DNA from: Kitasatospora sp. NBC_01266
GTDB lineage: Bacteria; Actinomycetota; Actinomycetes; Streptomycetales; Streptomycetaceae
NCBI RefSeq assembly: GCF_036242395.1
Contig: NZ_CP108458.1
Location: forward strand, 1,054,001-1,118,000
DNA: 64,000 nt
Direction of reading: 5' to 3'
Part shown: positions 7,671-15,457 of the stretch, piece after piece
Position numbering within the stretch: the stretch's first letter is position 1
Layout of the letters: every line of letters begins with the position of its first letter
Position numbers and translations under genes: made by a program
Notes under the pieces: model-generated
Seen by the model: the letters and a program-made list of their open reading frames with translations, nothing else
Told to the model about the DNA's origin: nothing
Database searches by the model: none

Positions 7671-9215
7671 ATGCTGCTGGCCGACCTCGCCCGGACCTCG
7701 CGCGAGGTCGCCGCCACCTCGGCCCGCTCCCGCAAGACCGCGCTGCTGGCCGAGCTGTTCCGGACCACCGAGCCGGCCGAGGCGCCGACGGTGATCACCT
7801 ACCTGGCCGGACGGCTGCCGCAGGGCCGGCTCGGGGTGGGCTGGAGCGTGCTCGCCGAGCCCGTCCCGGCCGCGACCTCGCCGAGTCTGACGGTCGCCCA
7901 GGTCGACGCGGCCCTGACCGGGTTGGCCGCCGTGCGCGGCACCGGTGCGCAGGCCGAGCGGCGCCGGCTGCTGGTCGCACTGCTGGGCGCGGCCACCGAA
8001 CCCGAGCAGGAGTTCCTGATCCGGCTGATCGGCGGCGAGGTGCGCCAGGGCGCGCTGGACGCGCTCGCGGTGGACGCGCTGGCCGTCGCGAGCACGGCAC
8101 CCGCCGACCAGGTGCGCCGGGCGGTGATGCTCGGCGGCACGCTCGGCGCGGTGGCCCGGGCGCTGCTCGCGGACGGCCCGGACGCCCTGGCCCGATTCGG
8201 CCTGACCGTCGGCCGCCCGGTGCTGCCGATGCTCGCGCACACCGCCAGGAGCGTCGAGGAGGCGCTGGACCGGCTCGGCCCGTGCGCGGTGGAGGAGAAG
8301 CTGGACGGCATCCGGATCCAGGTGCACCGGGACGGCCCCGCGGTGCGAATCTTCACCCGGACCCTGGAGGAGATCACCGACCGGCTGCCCGAGGTGGTGG
8401 CCGCCGCCCTGACACTGCCCGCCGAGCGGGCGGTACTGGACGGCGAGGTGATCGCCGTGGACCCGACCGGCCGGCCGCGCCCGTTCCAGCAGATCGCGGG
8501 ACGGGTCGGTTCGCGGTTGGACGTACCCAGCGCCACCGAGTCGCTGCCGCTCTCCCCCGCCTTCTTCGACCTGCTCACGCTCGACGGCCAGGACCTGCTG
8601 GAGCTGCCCACCGAACGCCGGCACGCCGAGTTGGACGCGCTGGTGCCCGGGCCGCTGCGGGTGCGCCGACTGGTGGTGGCGGACCCGGCCGCCCCGGCCG
8701 CCCGGCAGGCGGCGAGCGCGTTCGCCGAGGCCGCGCTGGCCCGGGGGCAGGAGGGGGTGGTGGTCAAGGCGCTGGACTCGCCTTACACGGCGGGGCGACG
8801 CGGCAGCGCCTGGCTGAAGGTGAAGCCGGTGCACACCCTGGACCTGGTGGTGCTGGCCGCCGAGTGGGGCCACGGCCGCCGGGCCGGACGGCTGTCCAAC
8901 CTGCACCTGGGCACACGCCGGGCGGACGGCTCGTTCGCGATGCTCGGCAAGACCTTCAAGGGGCTCACCGACGCACTGCTCGCCTGGCAGACCGAGGAGT
9001 TGCAGCGGCTGGCGGTGGAGCGGCCGGCCTGGGGCGTGCGGGTGCGGCCCGAGCTGGTGGTGGAGATCGCCTTCGACGGGGTGCAGCGCTCCTCGCGCTA
9101 TCCGGAGGGGGTCACCCTGCGGTTCGCCCGGGTGCTGCGCTACCGGCCGGACAAGCCCGCCACCGAGGCGGACACCGTCGAGGCGGTGCGGGCCCTGCTG
9201 CCGAAAGAATCCTGA
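7671..9215 (+). CDS. ligB: ATP-dependent DNA ligase, LigB type
   Basis: 514-aa ligase with a 200-residue N-terminal DNA-binding domain (DNA_ligase_A_N type) before the nucleotidyltransferase core. The nucleophile is K210 in VEEKLDGIRI. VLDGEV, GQEGVVVKAL and SAWLKVKP are the later core motifs, and an OB-fold follows. Length and architecture match mycobacterial LigB (Rv3062) and archaeal-type ligases, and differ from the LigC gene 5 kb away. The essential replicative ligase in these bacteria is the NAD-dependent LigA, so LigB is an accessory enzyme. Start ATG 7671 follows GGGG-rich sequence. Confidence 0.87.
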   Translation: MLLADLARTSREVAATSARSRKTALLAELFRTTEPAEAPTVITYLAGRLPQGRLGVGWSVLAEPVPAATSPSLTVAQVDAALTGLAAVRGTGAQAERRRLLVALLGAATEPEQEFLIRLIGGEVRQGALDALAVDALAVASTAPADQVRRAVMLGGTLGAVARALLADGPDALARFGLTVGRPVLPMLAHTARSVEEALDRLGPCAVEEKLDGIRIQVHRDGPAVRIFTRTLEEITDRLPEVVAAALTLPAERAVLDGEVIAVDPTGRPRPFQQIAGRVGSRLDVPSATESLPLSPAFFDLLTLDGQDLLELPTERRHAELDALVPGPLRVRRLVVADPAAPAARQAASAFAEAALARGQEGVVVKALDSPYTAGRRGSAWLKVKPVHTLDLVVLAAEWGHGRRAGRLSNLHLGTRRADGSFAMLGKTFKGLTDALLAWQTEELQRLAVERPAWGVRVRPELVVEIAFDGVQRSSRYPEGVTLRFARVLRYRPDKPATEADTVEAVRALLPKES

Positions 9216-9225
9216 GCCCGGGAAA

Positions 9226-9243
9226 TATCTGCATGCTCAGATA
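9226..9243. promoter_or_regulatory. TATCTG-N6-CAGATA inverted repeat
   Basis: A perfect 6-bp inverted repeat with 6-bp spacing lies 11 bp after the ligase stop and 62 bp before the reductase start. CTCAGAT occurs again at about 9251, next to TTGACT, so this looks like an operator/promoter for the reductase gene. The MarR regulator gene downstream is a candidate binder (inference). Confidence 0.4.
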
Positions 9244-9304
9244 CTGTTGACTCAGATGACTGTCCGGTCATCCCGCCGGACCCGTATCTCCGAGGAGAAC
9301 CCTG

Positions 9305-9955
9305 ATGTCCAAGATCGCAGTCTTCGGCGCCAACGGCACCATCGGGAGCGCCGTGGTGCGCGAGGCGCTGAACCGCGGCCACCAGGTCACCGCCGTGGTC
9401 CGCGACCCCGCCAAGATCACCGAGACCCACCCGTCACTCACCGTGACCAAGGGCGACGTGCTCGACCCCGCCTCGGTCAGCGCCGCGGCCACCGGGCAGG
9501 ACGTGCTGGTCAGCGCGGTCGGCGGCGGGGACGGCCCGGGTCACCTGGCCACCATCGAGCCCGCCGCGCGCTCCCTGGTGACCGGCCTGCGGACGCTCGG
9601 CGACCAGGCCCCGCGGCTGATCGCGGTCGGCGGCGCCGGCTCGCTGCGCACCCCGGACGGCAAGCAGGTCTGGGACGCGCCCGGCCTGCCCGACTGGCTG
9701 CTGCAGATCATGCACGCGCACGGCGACGCGCTCGACCACCTGCGCACCGTCAGCGACGTCAGCTGGACCAGCCTCAGCCCGGCCGCGACGATCGAGCCCG
9801 GCAAGCGCACCGCCGACTTCCGCACCGCGCAGGACGAGCTGGTCACCGGGGCGGACGGCAGCAGCCGGATCTCGGTCGAGGACTACGCGGTGGCCCTGGT
9901 CGACGAGATCGAGCAGCCGCAGCACCTGGGCGAGCGGTTCACCTGCGGCTACTGA
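9305..9955 (+). CDS. NAD(P)-binding Rossmann-fold reductase (NmrA/YwnB-like)
   Basis: 216-aa atypical short-chain dehydrogenase. The dinucleotide motif is GANGTIG (G8, G11, G14) right after the first strand. The protein lacks a clear YxxxK active site, as is usual for the NAD(P)H-binding (NmrA-like, YwnB/BVR-B) group, whose members are often redox sensors or flavin-type reductases. Substrate unknown. CGAGGAGAACC precedes ATG 9305. It is followed by a MarR gene in the same direction, which suggests a regulated redox or xenobiotic response pair. Confidence 0.8.
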   Translation: MSKIAVFGANGTIGSAVVREALNRGHQVTAVVRDPAKITETHPSLTVTKGDVLDPASVSAAATGQDVLVSAVGGGDGPGHLATIEPAARSLVTGLRTLGDQAPRLIAVGGAGSLRTPDGKQVWDAPGLPDWLLQIMHAHGDALDHLRTVSDVSWTSLSPAATIEPGKRTADFRTAQDELVTGADGSSRISVEDYAVALVDEIEQPQHLGERFTCGY

Positions 9956-9961
9956 CAGCGG

Positions 9962-9998
9962 GCCGGCCGCCGGTCCGATTGGACCGGCGGCGGCCGGC
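9962..9998 (+). terminator. Stem-loop after the reductase gene
   Basis: GCCGGCCGCCGGTCC pairs with the downstream arm GGACCGGC...GGCCGGC (one 3-nt bulge) around the loop GATT, seven bases after the stop codon. Confidence 0.6.
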
Positions 9999-10061
9999 TG
10001 GCCACGATAGGGGGCCATCCGACACCCGTCGGCCGTTCAGCACCCGTGAAGGAGTTCCGCC

Positions 10062-10556
10062 GTGCCGGATCCCGAGCAGCAGCCCCGCAGTGCCGCGCAG
10101 GTTGCCGCCGACCCGGGGATCCAGGCGATCGGCGTGCTGCTCAACACCTCCGCGCTGATCGAACGGCTGCTGGGCGGTGCGATCCAGCGCGAGGCCGGGA
10201 TCAGCCACTCGATGTTCGAGGTGCTGCTGATCCTGGCCGCCCACCCGGACGGCACCCCGATGAACCGGCTCTCCGGCGGCCTGGTGCTCACCAGCGGCGG
10301 CGCGACCCGGCTGATCGACCGGATGACCGAGGCCGGCCTGGTCACCCGCACCCCCTCGCCCGCCGACCGGCGGGTGCAGCTGGTCGGCATGACCGCACTC
10401 GGCGAGCGGACCCTGGTCACCGCCGCCGAGGCGCACACCCGCGAGGCGCACCGCCTGCTGAGCGGCGCCCTCTCCGAGCCCGAGGCGGCCGGCATGGTCG
10501 ACGCACTGGACCGGCTGGGCCGCCACGCCCGTACCGAACTGCCACCGCTGGGTTGA
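10062..10556 (+). CDS. MarR family transcriptional regulator
   Basis: 164-aa winged-helix regulator. The recognition region MNRLSGGLVLTSGGATRLIDRMTEAGLV and wing SPADRRVQLVGMTALGE are typical of MarR proteins (given as short separate segments). The N-terminal dimer helices start at about residue 20. GTG 10062 has GGAG nine bases upstream. It probably controls the preceding reductase gene and itself. No ligand can be read from the sequence. Confidence 0.85.
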   Translation: MPDPEQQPRSAAQVAADPGIQAIGVLLNTSALIERLLGGAIQREAGISHSMFEVLLILAAHPDGTPMNRLSGGLVLTSGGATRLIDRMTEAGLVTRTPSPADRRVQLVGMTALGERTLVTAAEAHTREAHRLLSGALSEPEAAGMVDALDRLGRHARTELPPLG

Positions 10557-10581
10557 CAGTTGACGTGCTGGGCGACTCCCG

Positions 10582-11265
10582 CTAGGGCGCGGTGTTGCCC
10601 GGACGGCCGCGCAGTCGACCCGACCAGTGCGGCTCGACGGCCGCCCAGCCGGCGCCCCAGTCCCGCAGCGCGCGGCGCTCCAGGGCACGGCGGCGCAGCG
10701 TGTAGCCGGTCAGGATCGCCGCGCTGAGCAGCAGCCAGCTCCCGGTGCCGATCCCGACCGCCAGCACGGCCAGGCCCGCCGTGGTCGGGGGCGAGGCACC
10801 GAGCCGCCCGTCCTCGGTCACCCAGACCGGCAGCGCGCCGCCCGCCAGGACCGGGTGGGCGGGCTCGATCCGGGCCGTCCCGGTGTGCCCGGCCGGGTAG
10901 GTCCAACGCACCGTCGCCTGCTGGCCGCTGTCGAAGCGGTAGCCGGGTGCGGTGGCGTCGGGGCGGAGCGGGGCGAGCACCACGGCGGACACCCGGTGCA
11001 GGTGCGCGGCGCGGGCGGCGGCCTGCCGGGGGGCGCCCGCCACGCCGCGGACCACCAGCAGCGCGCCGAGCAGCAACGCGATGAGCAGGCCGAACGCGGT
11101 CAGCAGCCGCCCCCGGCTGCGGGCCCGGTCCAGTGGCCGCCCGAGCGGCCCGAGGTCGCCGCCGAAGGCAGGGCGCAGCTGTCGGCCGAGCGCGTGCAGC
11201 GACCGGCGCCAGGGCCCGCGCGGCGACGGTTCGCGGTGGGGTCCAGGATTGCGCCGCACGGGCAT
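10582..11265 (-). CDS. Rv1733c-like membrane protein with two helices
   Basis: 227-aa membrane protein with an arginine-rich cytosolic N-terminus, a first helix (LLTAFGLLIALLLGALLVV), and an outside domain of about 90 residues with RWTYPAGHTGTARIEP and PVWVTEDGRL. A second helix (TAGLAVLAVGIGTGSWLLL) and a basic tail follow. This layout is that of the actinobacterial Rv1733c-like family, expanded in Streptomyces, of unknown function. ATG 11265 is chosen because GGGGAGGG precedes it; the upstream in-frame start has none. Confidence 0.7.
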   Translation of the reverse strand: MPVRRNPGPHREPSPRGPWRRSLHALGRQLRPAFGGDLGPLGRPLDRARSRGRLLTAFGLLIALLLGALLVVRGVAGAPRQAAARAAHLHRVSAVVLAPLRPDATAPGYRFDSGQQATVRWTYPAGHTGTARIEPAHPVLAGGALPVWVTEDGRLGASPPTTAGLAVLAVGIGTGSWLLLSAAILTGYTLRRRALERRALRDWGAGWAAVEPHWSGRLRGRPGNTAP

Positions 11266-11345
11266 CCCTCCCCTTCCGCGCCGCACTGATAATCCGACGA
11301 TAGCTCAGATGTTGCTGTTTTCGGCGGGGTTGCCGAGCACGATCG

Positions 11346-12110
11346 TCATCCCTCGCTGCCGGCCAGGTAGACACCGAAGCTCGCACCCTGCGGGTCGCTC
11401 AGCACGGCGATCCGCCGGCCGCCGGCCAGATCCATCGGCGCCAGCAGCGTCTCGGCGCCGAGCCGGGTCGCCCGCTGCACCGTCGCGTCCACGCTGGTGA
11501 CCGCGAAGTACGGCCGCCAGTGCGCCGGCACGGAGTCCGGGAAGTGCTGGTCCATCCGCATCATGCCGCCGAAGTCGGCGCCGTCGATCCCCCACTGGGT
11601 GTACCACTCGCTCGCCGCCATGCTCCAGCCGAAGACCTGCGGGTAGAAGTGGCAGGCCCCGGGCACGTCCCGGGTCAGCAGCTCGACCCAGCCGAGCGAA
11701 CCGGGCTTGTTGAAGACCGCCGCGCCACCGAAGGCCCGTGGCTGCCAGAGCGCGAAGACCGCCCCGGCCGGGTCGGCGACCACCGCGAACCGGCCGGCGT
11801 CGAAGACGTCCAGCGGCCCCACCACGACCTGACCGCCGGCCTTGGTGACGGCGTCGGCGGTGGCGTCCGCGTCGGTGACTGCGAAGGAGACCGCCCAGGC
11901 GGTCGGCTGTCCGGCCGCGTAGCGCGGCGTCACCGCGGCCACCGGGGACCCGCCCAGCAGCAGCATGGTGTAGCCGCCGGCCTCGGGACGCGGGTCGGTC
12001 TCGGGCCGCCAGCCGAAGAGCTCCTCGTAGAACACCTTGGCGGCGGCCGGGTCCGAGGTCCCCAGCTCGACCCAGCACGGGCCACCGGTGACCACCTGGT
12101 CGTTCTTCAC
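11346..12110 (-). CDS. VOC (glyoxalase/bleomycin resistance fold) protein, two domains
   Basis: 254-aa protein made of two vicinal-oxygen-chelate modules. Each begins with a WVEL strand: CWVELGTSDPAAAKVFYEELFGW near residue 8 and GWVELLTRDVPGACHFYPQVFGW near 134 (two separate repeats). Streptomyces has several of these, annotated as hydroxylase or glyoxalase-like; the substrate is unknown. Metal ligands are not the classic His/Glu set at every position, so catalysis is uncertain. GTG 12110 has GAAGGAG upstream. The longer reading to 12254 has no ribosome site. Confidence 0.78.
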   Translation of the reverse strand: MKNDQVVTGGPCWVELGTSDPAAAKVFYEELFGWRPETDPRPEAGGYTMLLLGGSPVAAVTPRYAAGQPTAWAVSFAVTDADATADAVTKAGGQVVVGPLDVFDAGRFAVVADPAGAVFALWQPRAFGGAAVFNKPGSLGWVELLTRDVPGACHFYPQVFGWSMAASEWYTQWGIDGADFGGMMRMDQHFPDSVPAHWRPYFAVTSVDATVQRATRLGAETLLAPMDLAGGRRIAVLSDPQGASFGVYLAGSEG

Positions 12111-12336
12111 CTGGCGCTCCTTCAGAGACGTGATGTGCTGGGCGACTTTAGCGCCCGCGCCACTCCCCGCCGGGCCAGCGCGCCAGGGCCGTCCGGGCGA
12201 TTCGGCCGACGCGGCATCGCTCGCCGCCAACAGGGTGAAAGAGTCCGTATGCAATTAACTGTCGCAGCGTCAGGTAGTGCATTCTCTCTGTCATCACGGG
12301 TCGAAATCCTCGGCCCGCCGGATAAGGGGAATACGT

Positions 12337-12543
12337 ATGCGAATTCGCACCGCCCTGATCGGCTTTGCCGTGGCCGGCCTCACGGTCGCCGGTACCGCCA
12401 CCGCCGCCAGCGCGCACAGCATCGCCGGCTACCACGCTGACACGCACAGCCACAACAACACCGTGGTGGCCGGCCACGGCGAGGTCTCCGAGAACCTCCA
12501 GGGCCAGAGCGGCTCGGAGAGCGGCTTCAGCGCCGGCGAGTGA
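12337..12543 (+). CDS. Small secreted His-rich peptide
   Basis: 68-aa peptide with a clear signal peptide (MRIRTALIGFAVAGLTVAG, cleavage near ASA-HS), leaving a mature chain of about 42 residues. That chain has five His in 20 residues (HSIAGYHADTHSHNN, then GHGE) and an acidic Gly/Ser tail. The His cluster suggests metal binding, but this is inference. GGGGAA lies upstream of the ATG, and a strong terminator follows 50 bp downstream, so it is likely a monocistronic, well expressed transcript. Confidence 0.7.
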   Translation: MRIRTALIGFAVAGLTVAGTATAASAHSIAGYHADTHSHNNTVVAGHGEVSENLQGQSGSESGFSAGE

Positions 12544-12591
12544 ATTCCGCCGGGCCGCGCATTCCGGAATGACTGCGCGATCCGCTGAAAA

Positions 12592-12628
12592 GCGCCGGGT
12601 GGCTGAGGATCCGTCAGCCACCCGGCGC
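12592..12628. terminator. Perfect 15-bp hairpin terminator
   Basis: GCGCCGGGTGGCTGA and its exact complement flank the loop GGATCCG between the secreted peptide gene and the convergent universal stress gene. It can serve both strands. Confidence 0.85.
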
Positions 12629-12651
12629 GCTCATGGGGTGGATCGACCCGG

Positions 12652-13131
12652 CTACCGGATCGCGGCGGGACCGGCCCAGCCGTGTACGGCGTGCTCGAGA
12701 TCGGCCAGCAGGTCGGCGGCCGGCACCACCAGCACCTCGCAGCGGGCGTGGGCCCGGCAGTACCGCGCCACCGAGCCGTGCCGCAGCCGGGACACCCGCC
12801 CCGGACGGCCCGCGCCGACCACCAGCAGGTCGCCGGGCCGGTCGGCGACCGCCACCAGGGCGGGCCCGGCCTCGGCGCGCAGCACCAGCGGGCTCAGCAG
12901 CAGCCCGGCGGGGTAGCCGCCGAACGCCTGGTCGAAGATGACGTCCAGCCGGCGCCGCGCCGCGTGCGCCAACTCGGAGAGCGGGCGCAGCGGTTCGTCA
13001 TCGGGCAGCCAGGCGGCCACCGGCACCAGCTCCGCGCCCCGCCGCTGGGCCTCCCGCACCGCGCGGTGAACCGCCGCCAGCGAACTCACCGAGCCGCTGA
13101 CCCCGACGATGACCCGTGCTCCCTCGGCCAT
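12652..13131 (-). CDS. Universal stress protein-like
   Basis: 159-aa single Usp domain. The N-terminal strand is RVIVGVSGSVSS, where the family has VGVDGS. The C-terminal nucleotide region LLVVGAGRPGRVSRLRHGSVARY replaces the usual G-x2-G-x9-G-S/T only partly, so ATP binding may be kept (GRPGR...GSV). ATG 13131 has AGAGGAAG upstream. It is the first of two Usp genes around a PP2C phosphatase and a Clp ATPase, suggesting a stress or dormancy set. It is 182 bp from the phosphatase gene and probably has its own promoter. Confidence 0.75.
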   Translation of the reverse strand: MAEGARVIVGVSGSVSSLAAVHRAVREAQRRGAELVPVAAWLPDDEPLRPLSELAHAARRRLDVIFDQAFGGYPAGLLLSPLVLRAEAGPALVAVADRPGDLLVVGAGRPGRVSRLRHGSVARYCRAHARCEVLVVPAADLLADLEHAVHGWAGPAAIR

Positions 13132-13313
13132 GGCGACCGCTTCCTCTCCACGGACCGCCCGCCCGCGCCGACCAGTTCGACGCGCCCGGGATTCGGCTCC
13201 ACACCCCATTGGACCCCCGCCGACCTGTGGCGACACCGGTTCTTGACGCTTGCCGTACGCCCCCGCGCCATTCCTTGACGGATCCACTACAGGGCCTGCC
13301 AGCGTCAGAGGCG

Positions 13314-14957
13314 CTAAGGCCCCTCGCGGTGCAGCAGCAGCAACGCCGCGTCGTCCTCGGCCTCCAACCGCACCGCCAGCGTGTCGCGCACGTGGTCGGC
13401 CAGCGCTGACAGCCGCCCGGGGCCGTCCGCCAGCGCCGTGGCCAGCCGGGCCAGGCCCAGTTCCAGGTCCTCCCCCGGCCGCTCGACCAGCCCGTCGGTG
13501 TAGAGCAGCAGGGTGTCCCCGGGCGCGAGGTGGAAATCGGTGTGCGGATAGCCGGCCGGCAGCCAGCCGGCCGGCAGGCCCAGCGGCAGGCCGGTGGCCA
13601 CCTCGATCCGGCCGACCGTGCCGTCGGCGTGCCGCACCAGCGGCGGCAGGTGGCCGGCGTTGGCCGCGCGGACCTGGCCGGTGGCGAGCGAGACCTGGAG
13701 GTAGAGGCAGGTGGCGAAGCGGTCGGCGTGCAGCTCGGCAAGGAAGGTCGAGGCGCGGCCCAGCACCTCGGCGCTGTTGTGCCCCTCGGCGGCGTAGGCG
13801 TTCATCGCGATCCGCAGCTGCCCCATGATCGCGGCGGCCTCGGTGTCGTGGCCCTGCACGTCACCGATCGCCACCCCGACCGTGCCACCGCCCAGCGGCA
13901 CCACGTCGTACCAGTCCCCGCCGATCCAGACGCCCTCGCGAGCGGTGCGGTAGCGCACGGTGAGCTCGGCCCCGGGCAGCGGCGGCAGGTGGCGCGGCAG
14001 CATCGCGTTCTGCAGCCCGGCGGCGATCTCCCGGGACTGGTCGACCAGCATCGCGCGCTGCAGCGACTGGGCGATCGCGCTGGCCAGCGTGGTCAGCAGG
14101 GTGCGGTCCTCGCTGCTGAAGCCGCGCTTGCCCTCGTAGACCAGGGCGAGCGCGCCGATCGGGCGGCCCTGGGCGGTCAGCGGCAGGAAGGCTGCGGCGG
14201 TCGCCAGGCTGTCGGTCAGCTGGTCGGCCAGGTCCGGGTAGCGGCTGGCGAACACCTCGCGCGAGGTGAAGAAGGCGGGCTCGCCGGAGCGCACCACGTC
14301 GTTCAGCGGCCGGGGCTCGGTCAGCCGGGCCTGGTGCATCGCGCGGACCCGGACGTTCACCCGGCCGACCGCGCCGACCAGCTTGACCCGGCCCTGATCG
14401 ACCACGCCGAGCGTGATGCCCTGCGCGCCCAGCCGGCGCATGCTCTGGTCCCCGGTCAGCACGGCCACCACGTCCTCCACGGAGAGCGCCTCGCCGAGGG
14501 CCCGCGCCACCTCGCCCAGCGCCGTCTCCTGGCGCTGGCGGTCGTCCTCGGCCATCAGCCGCAGCGCAGAGTGGGAGAGCTCCTGGGTCGCGTCGCGCAC
14601 CACGCCGACCACCCGCAGGCCCTCGCCCCGCGGGTCGCGGATCACCTGGCCCTGGGTGTGGGTCCAGCGCATCGAGCCGTCCCGGCGGCGGATCCGGAAG
14701 TAGCTGCTGTAGGAGTCGCTGCGGCCGGCCCGGATGTCCTCCACCAGCTTGAAGAGCCGGATCACCTCCTCGACCGGGATCCGCTGGGACAGCCCGGCCG
14801 CCATCCCGTCGTACTCGTCCGGGCGCAGGTCGAAGACCGTCAGGCCGCACTCGTCCAGCGTGAAGCGGCCGGTGGCCGGATCCCACTCGAAACAGCCGAG
14901 CCCGGTGGCGGTCATCGCCTCCACCGGGTCGACATGCGGCTGCGGGCGGTCGGTCAT
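13314..14957 (-). CDS. PAS-GAF-PP2C (SpoIIE type) serine phosphatase
   Basis: 547-aa signalling phosphatase. A PAS domain (about 15-125: FEWDPATGRFTL, YFRIRRRDGSMRW) and a GAF domain (about 155-320) sense signals. The PP2C/SpoIIE domain (about 330-545) has the metal motifs GGDWYDV and GDVQGHD and the C-terminal LLLYTDGLVERPGE and EDDAALLLL. Such proteins dephosphorylate anti-anti-sigma factors and so activate alternative sigma factors in Streptomyces. The partner is not encoded here. The ATG overlaps the stop of the upstream Usp gene by four bases (ATGA), so translation is coupled. No kinase domain is fused. Confidence 0.85.
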   Translation of the reverse strand: MTDRPQPHVDPVEAMTATGLGCFEWDPATGRFTLDECGLTVFDLRPDEYDGMAAGLSQRIPVEEVIRLFKLVEDIRAGRSDSYSSYFRIRRRDGSMRWTHTQGQVIRDPRGEGLRVVGVVRDATQELSHSALRLMAEDDRQRQETALGEVARALGEALSVEDVVAVLTGDQSMRRLGAQGITLGVVDQGRVKLVGAVGRVNVRVRAMHQARLTEPRPLNDVVRSGEPAFFTSREVFASRYPDLADQLTDSLATAAAFLPLTAQGRPIGALALVYEGKRGFSSEDRTLLTTLASAIAQSLQRAMLVDQSREIAAGLQNAMLPRHLPPLPGAELTVRYRTAREGVWIGGDWYDVVPLGGGTVGVAIGDVQGHDTEAAAIMGQLRIAMNAYAAEGHNSAEVLGRASTFLAELHADRFATCLYLQVSLATGQVRAANAGHLPPLVRHADGTVGRIEVATGLPLGLPAGWLPAGYPHTDFHLAPGDTLLLYTDGLVERPGEDLELGLARLATALADGPGRLSALADHVRDTLAVRLEAEDDAALLLLHREGP

Positions 14958-15457
14958 CCGCCGCTGACGGGCCGCTCGGCGCCGCCGTGGTCGCCGTGAT
15001 CGCCCGGTTCGGGCCGGACCACGACGGCCGGGCACGGCGCGTGCTCGACCACATGCCGGCTGACCGAGCCGAGCAGCACCCCGGCGAAGCCGCCCAGGCC
15101 CCGGCTGCCGACCACCAGCAGCTCGGCGCCCCTGGCCTGGCTGAGCAGCGCGGCCGAGGCAGGCCCGGGCAGCACCAGCTGCAGGACCGGCACGGCCGGC
15201 TCCCCGCCGGTCACCTGCGCGACCGCCTCGGCGAGCACCTGGGCGGCCAGCCGCTCGGGGTTGAGCTCCTCCGGCGGGGGCGGCACCATGCCCGCGCCCA
15301 GCCCGTAGTAGCCGGGCATCTCCCAGACCATCACCGCCTCGACCACGTCGGCGCCGGTCGCCCTGGCCTGCTCGATCGCCCAGCGCAGCGCCGCCGCGGC
15401 GGCCGGGGAGCCGTCCACGCCGACCACGATCCGCTTCTTCTCCACCATCGGGCTCAT
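14954..15457 (-). CDS. Universal stress protein
   Basis: 167-aa Usp domain protein. VVGVDGSPAAAAALRWA opens the fold, and GSRGLGGFAGVLLGSVS fits the G-x2-G-x9-G-S ATP-binding signature fully, unlike the Usp gene at 12652. It ends with a Gly/His/Asp tail. The ATG at 15457 overlaps the Clp stop codon (TGATG), and GAAGGAG inside the end of clp is its ribosome site. Coupled on both sides, it is the middle gene of the clp - usp - PP2C operon. Confidence 0.85.
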   Translation of the reverse strand: MSPMVEKKRIVVGVDGSPAAAAALRWAIEQARATGADVVEAVMVWEMPGYYGLGAGMVPPPPEELNPERLAAQVLAEAVAQVTGGEPAVPVLQLVLPGPASAALLSQARGAELLVVGSRGLGGFAGVLLGSVSRHVVEHAPCPAVVVRPEPGDHGDHGGAERPVSGG

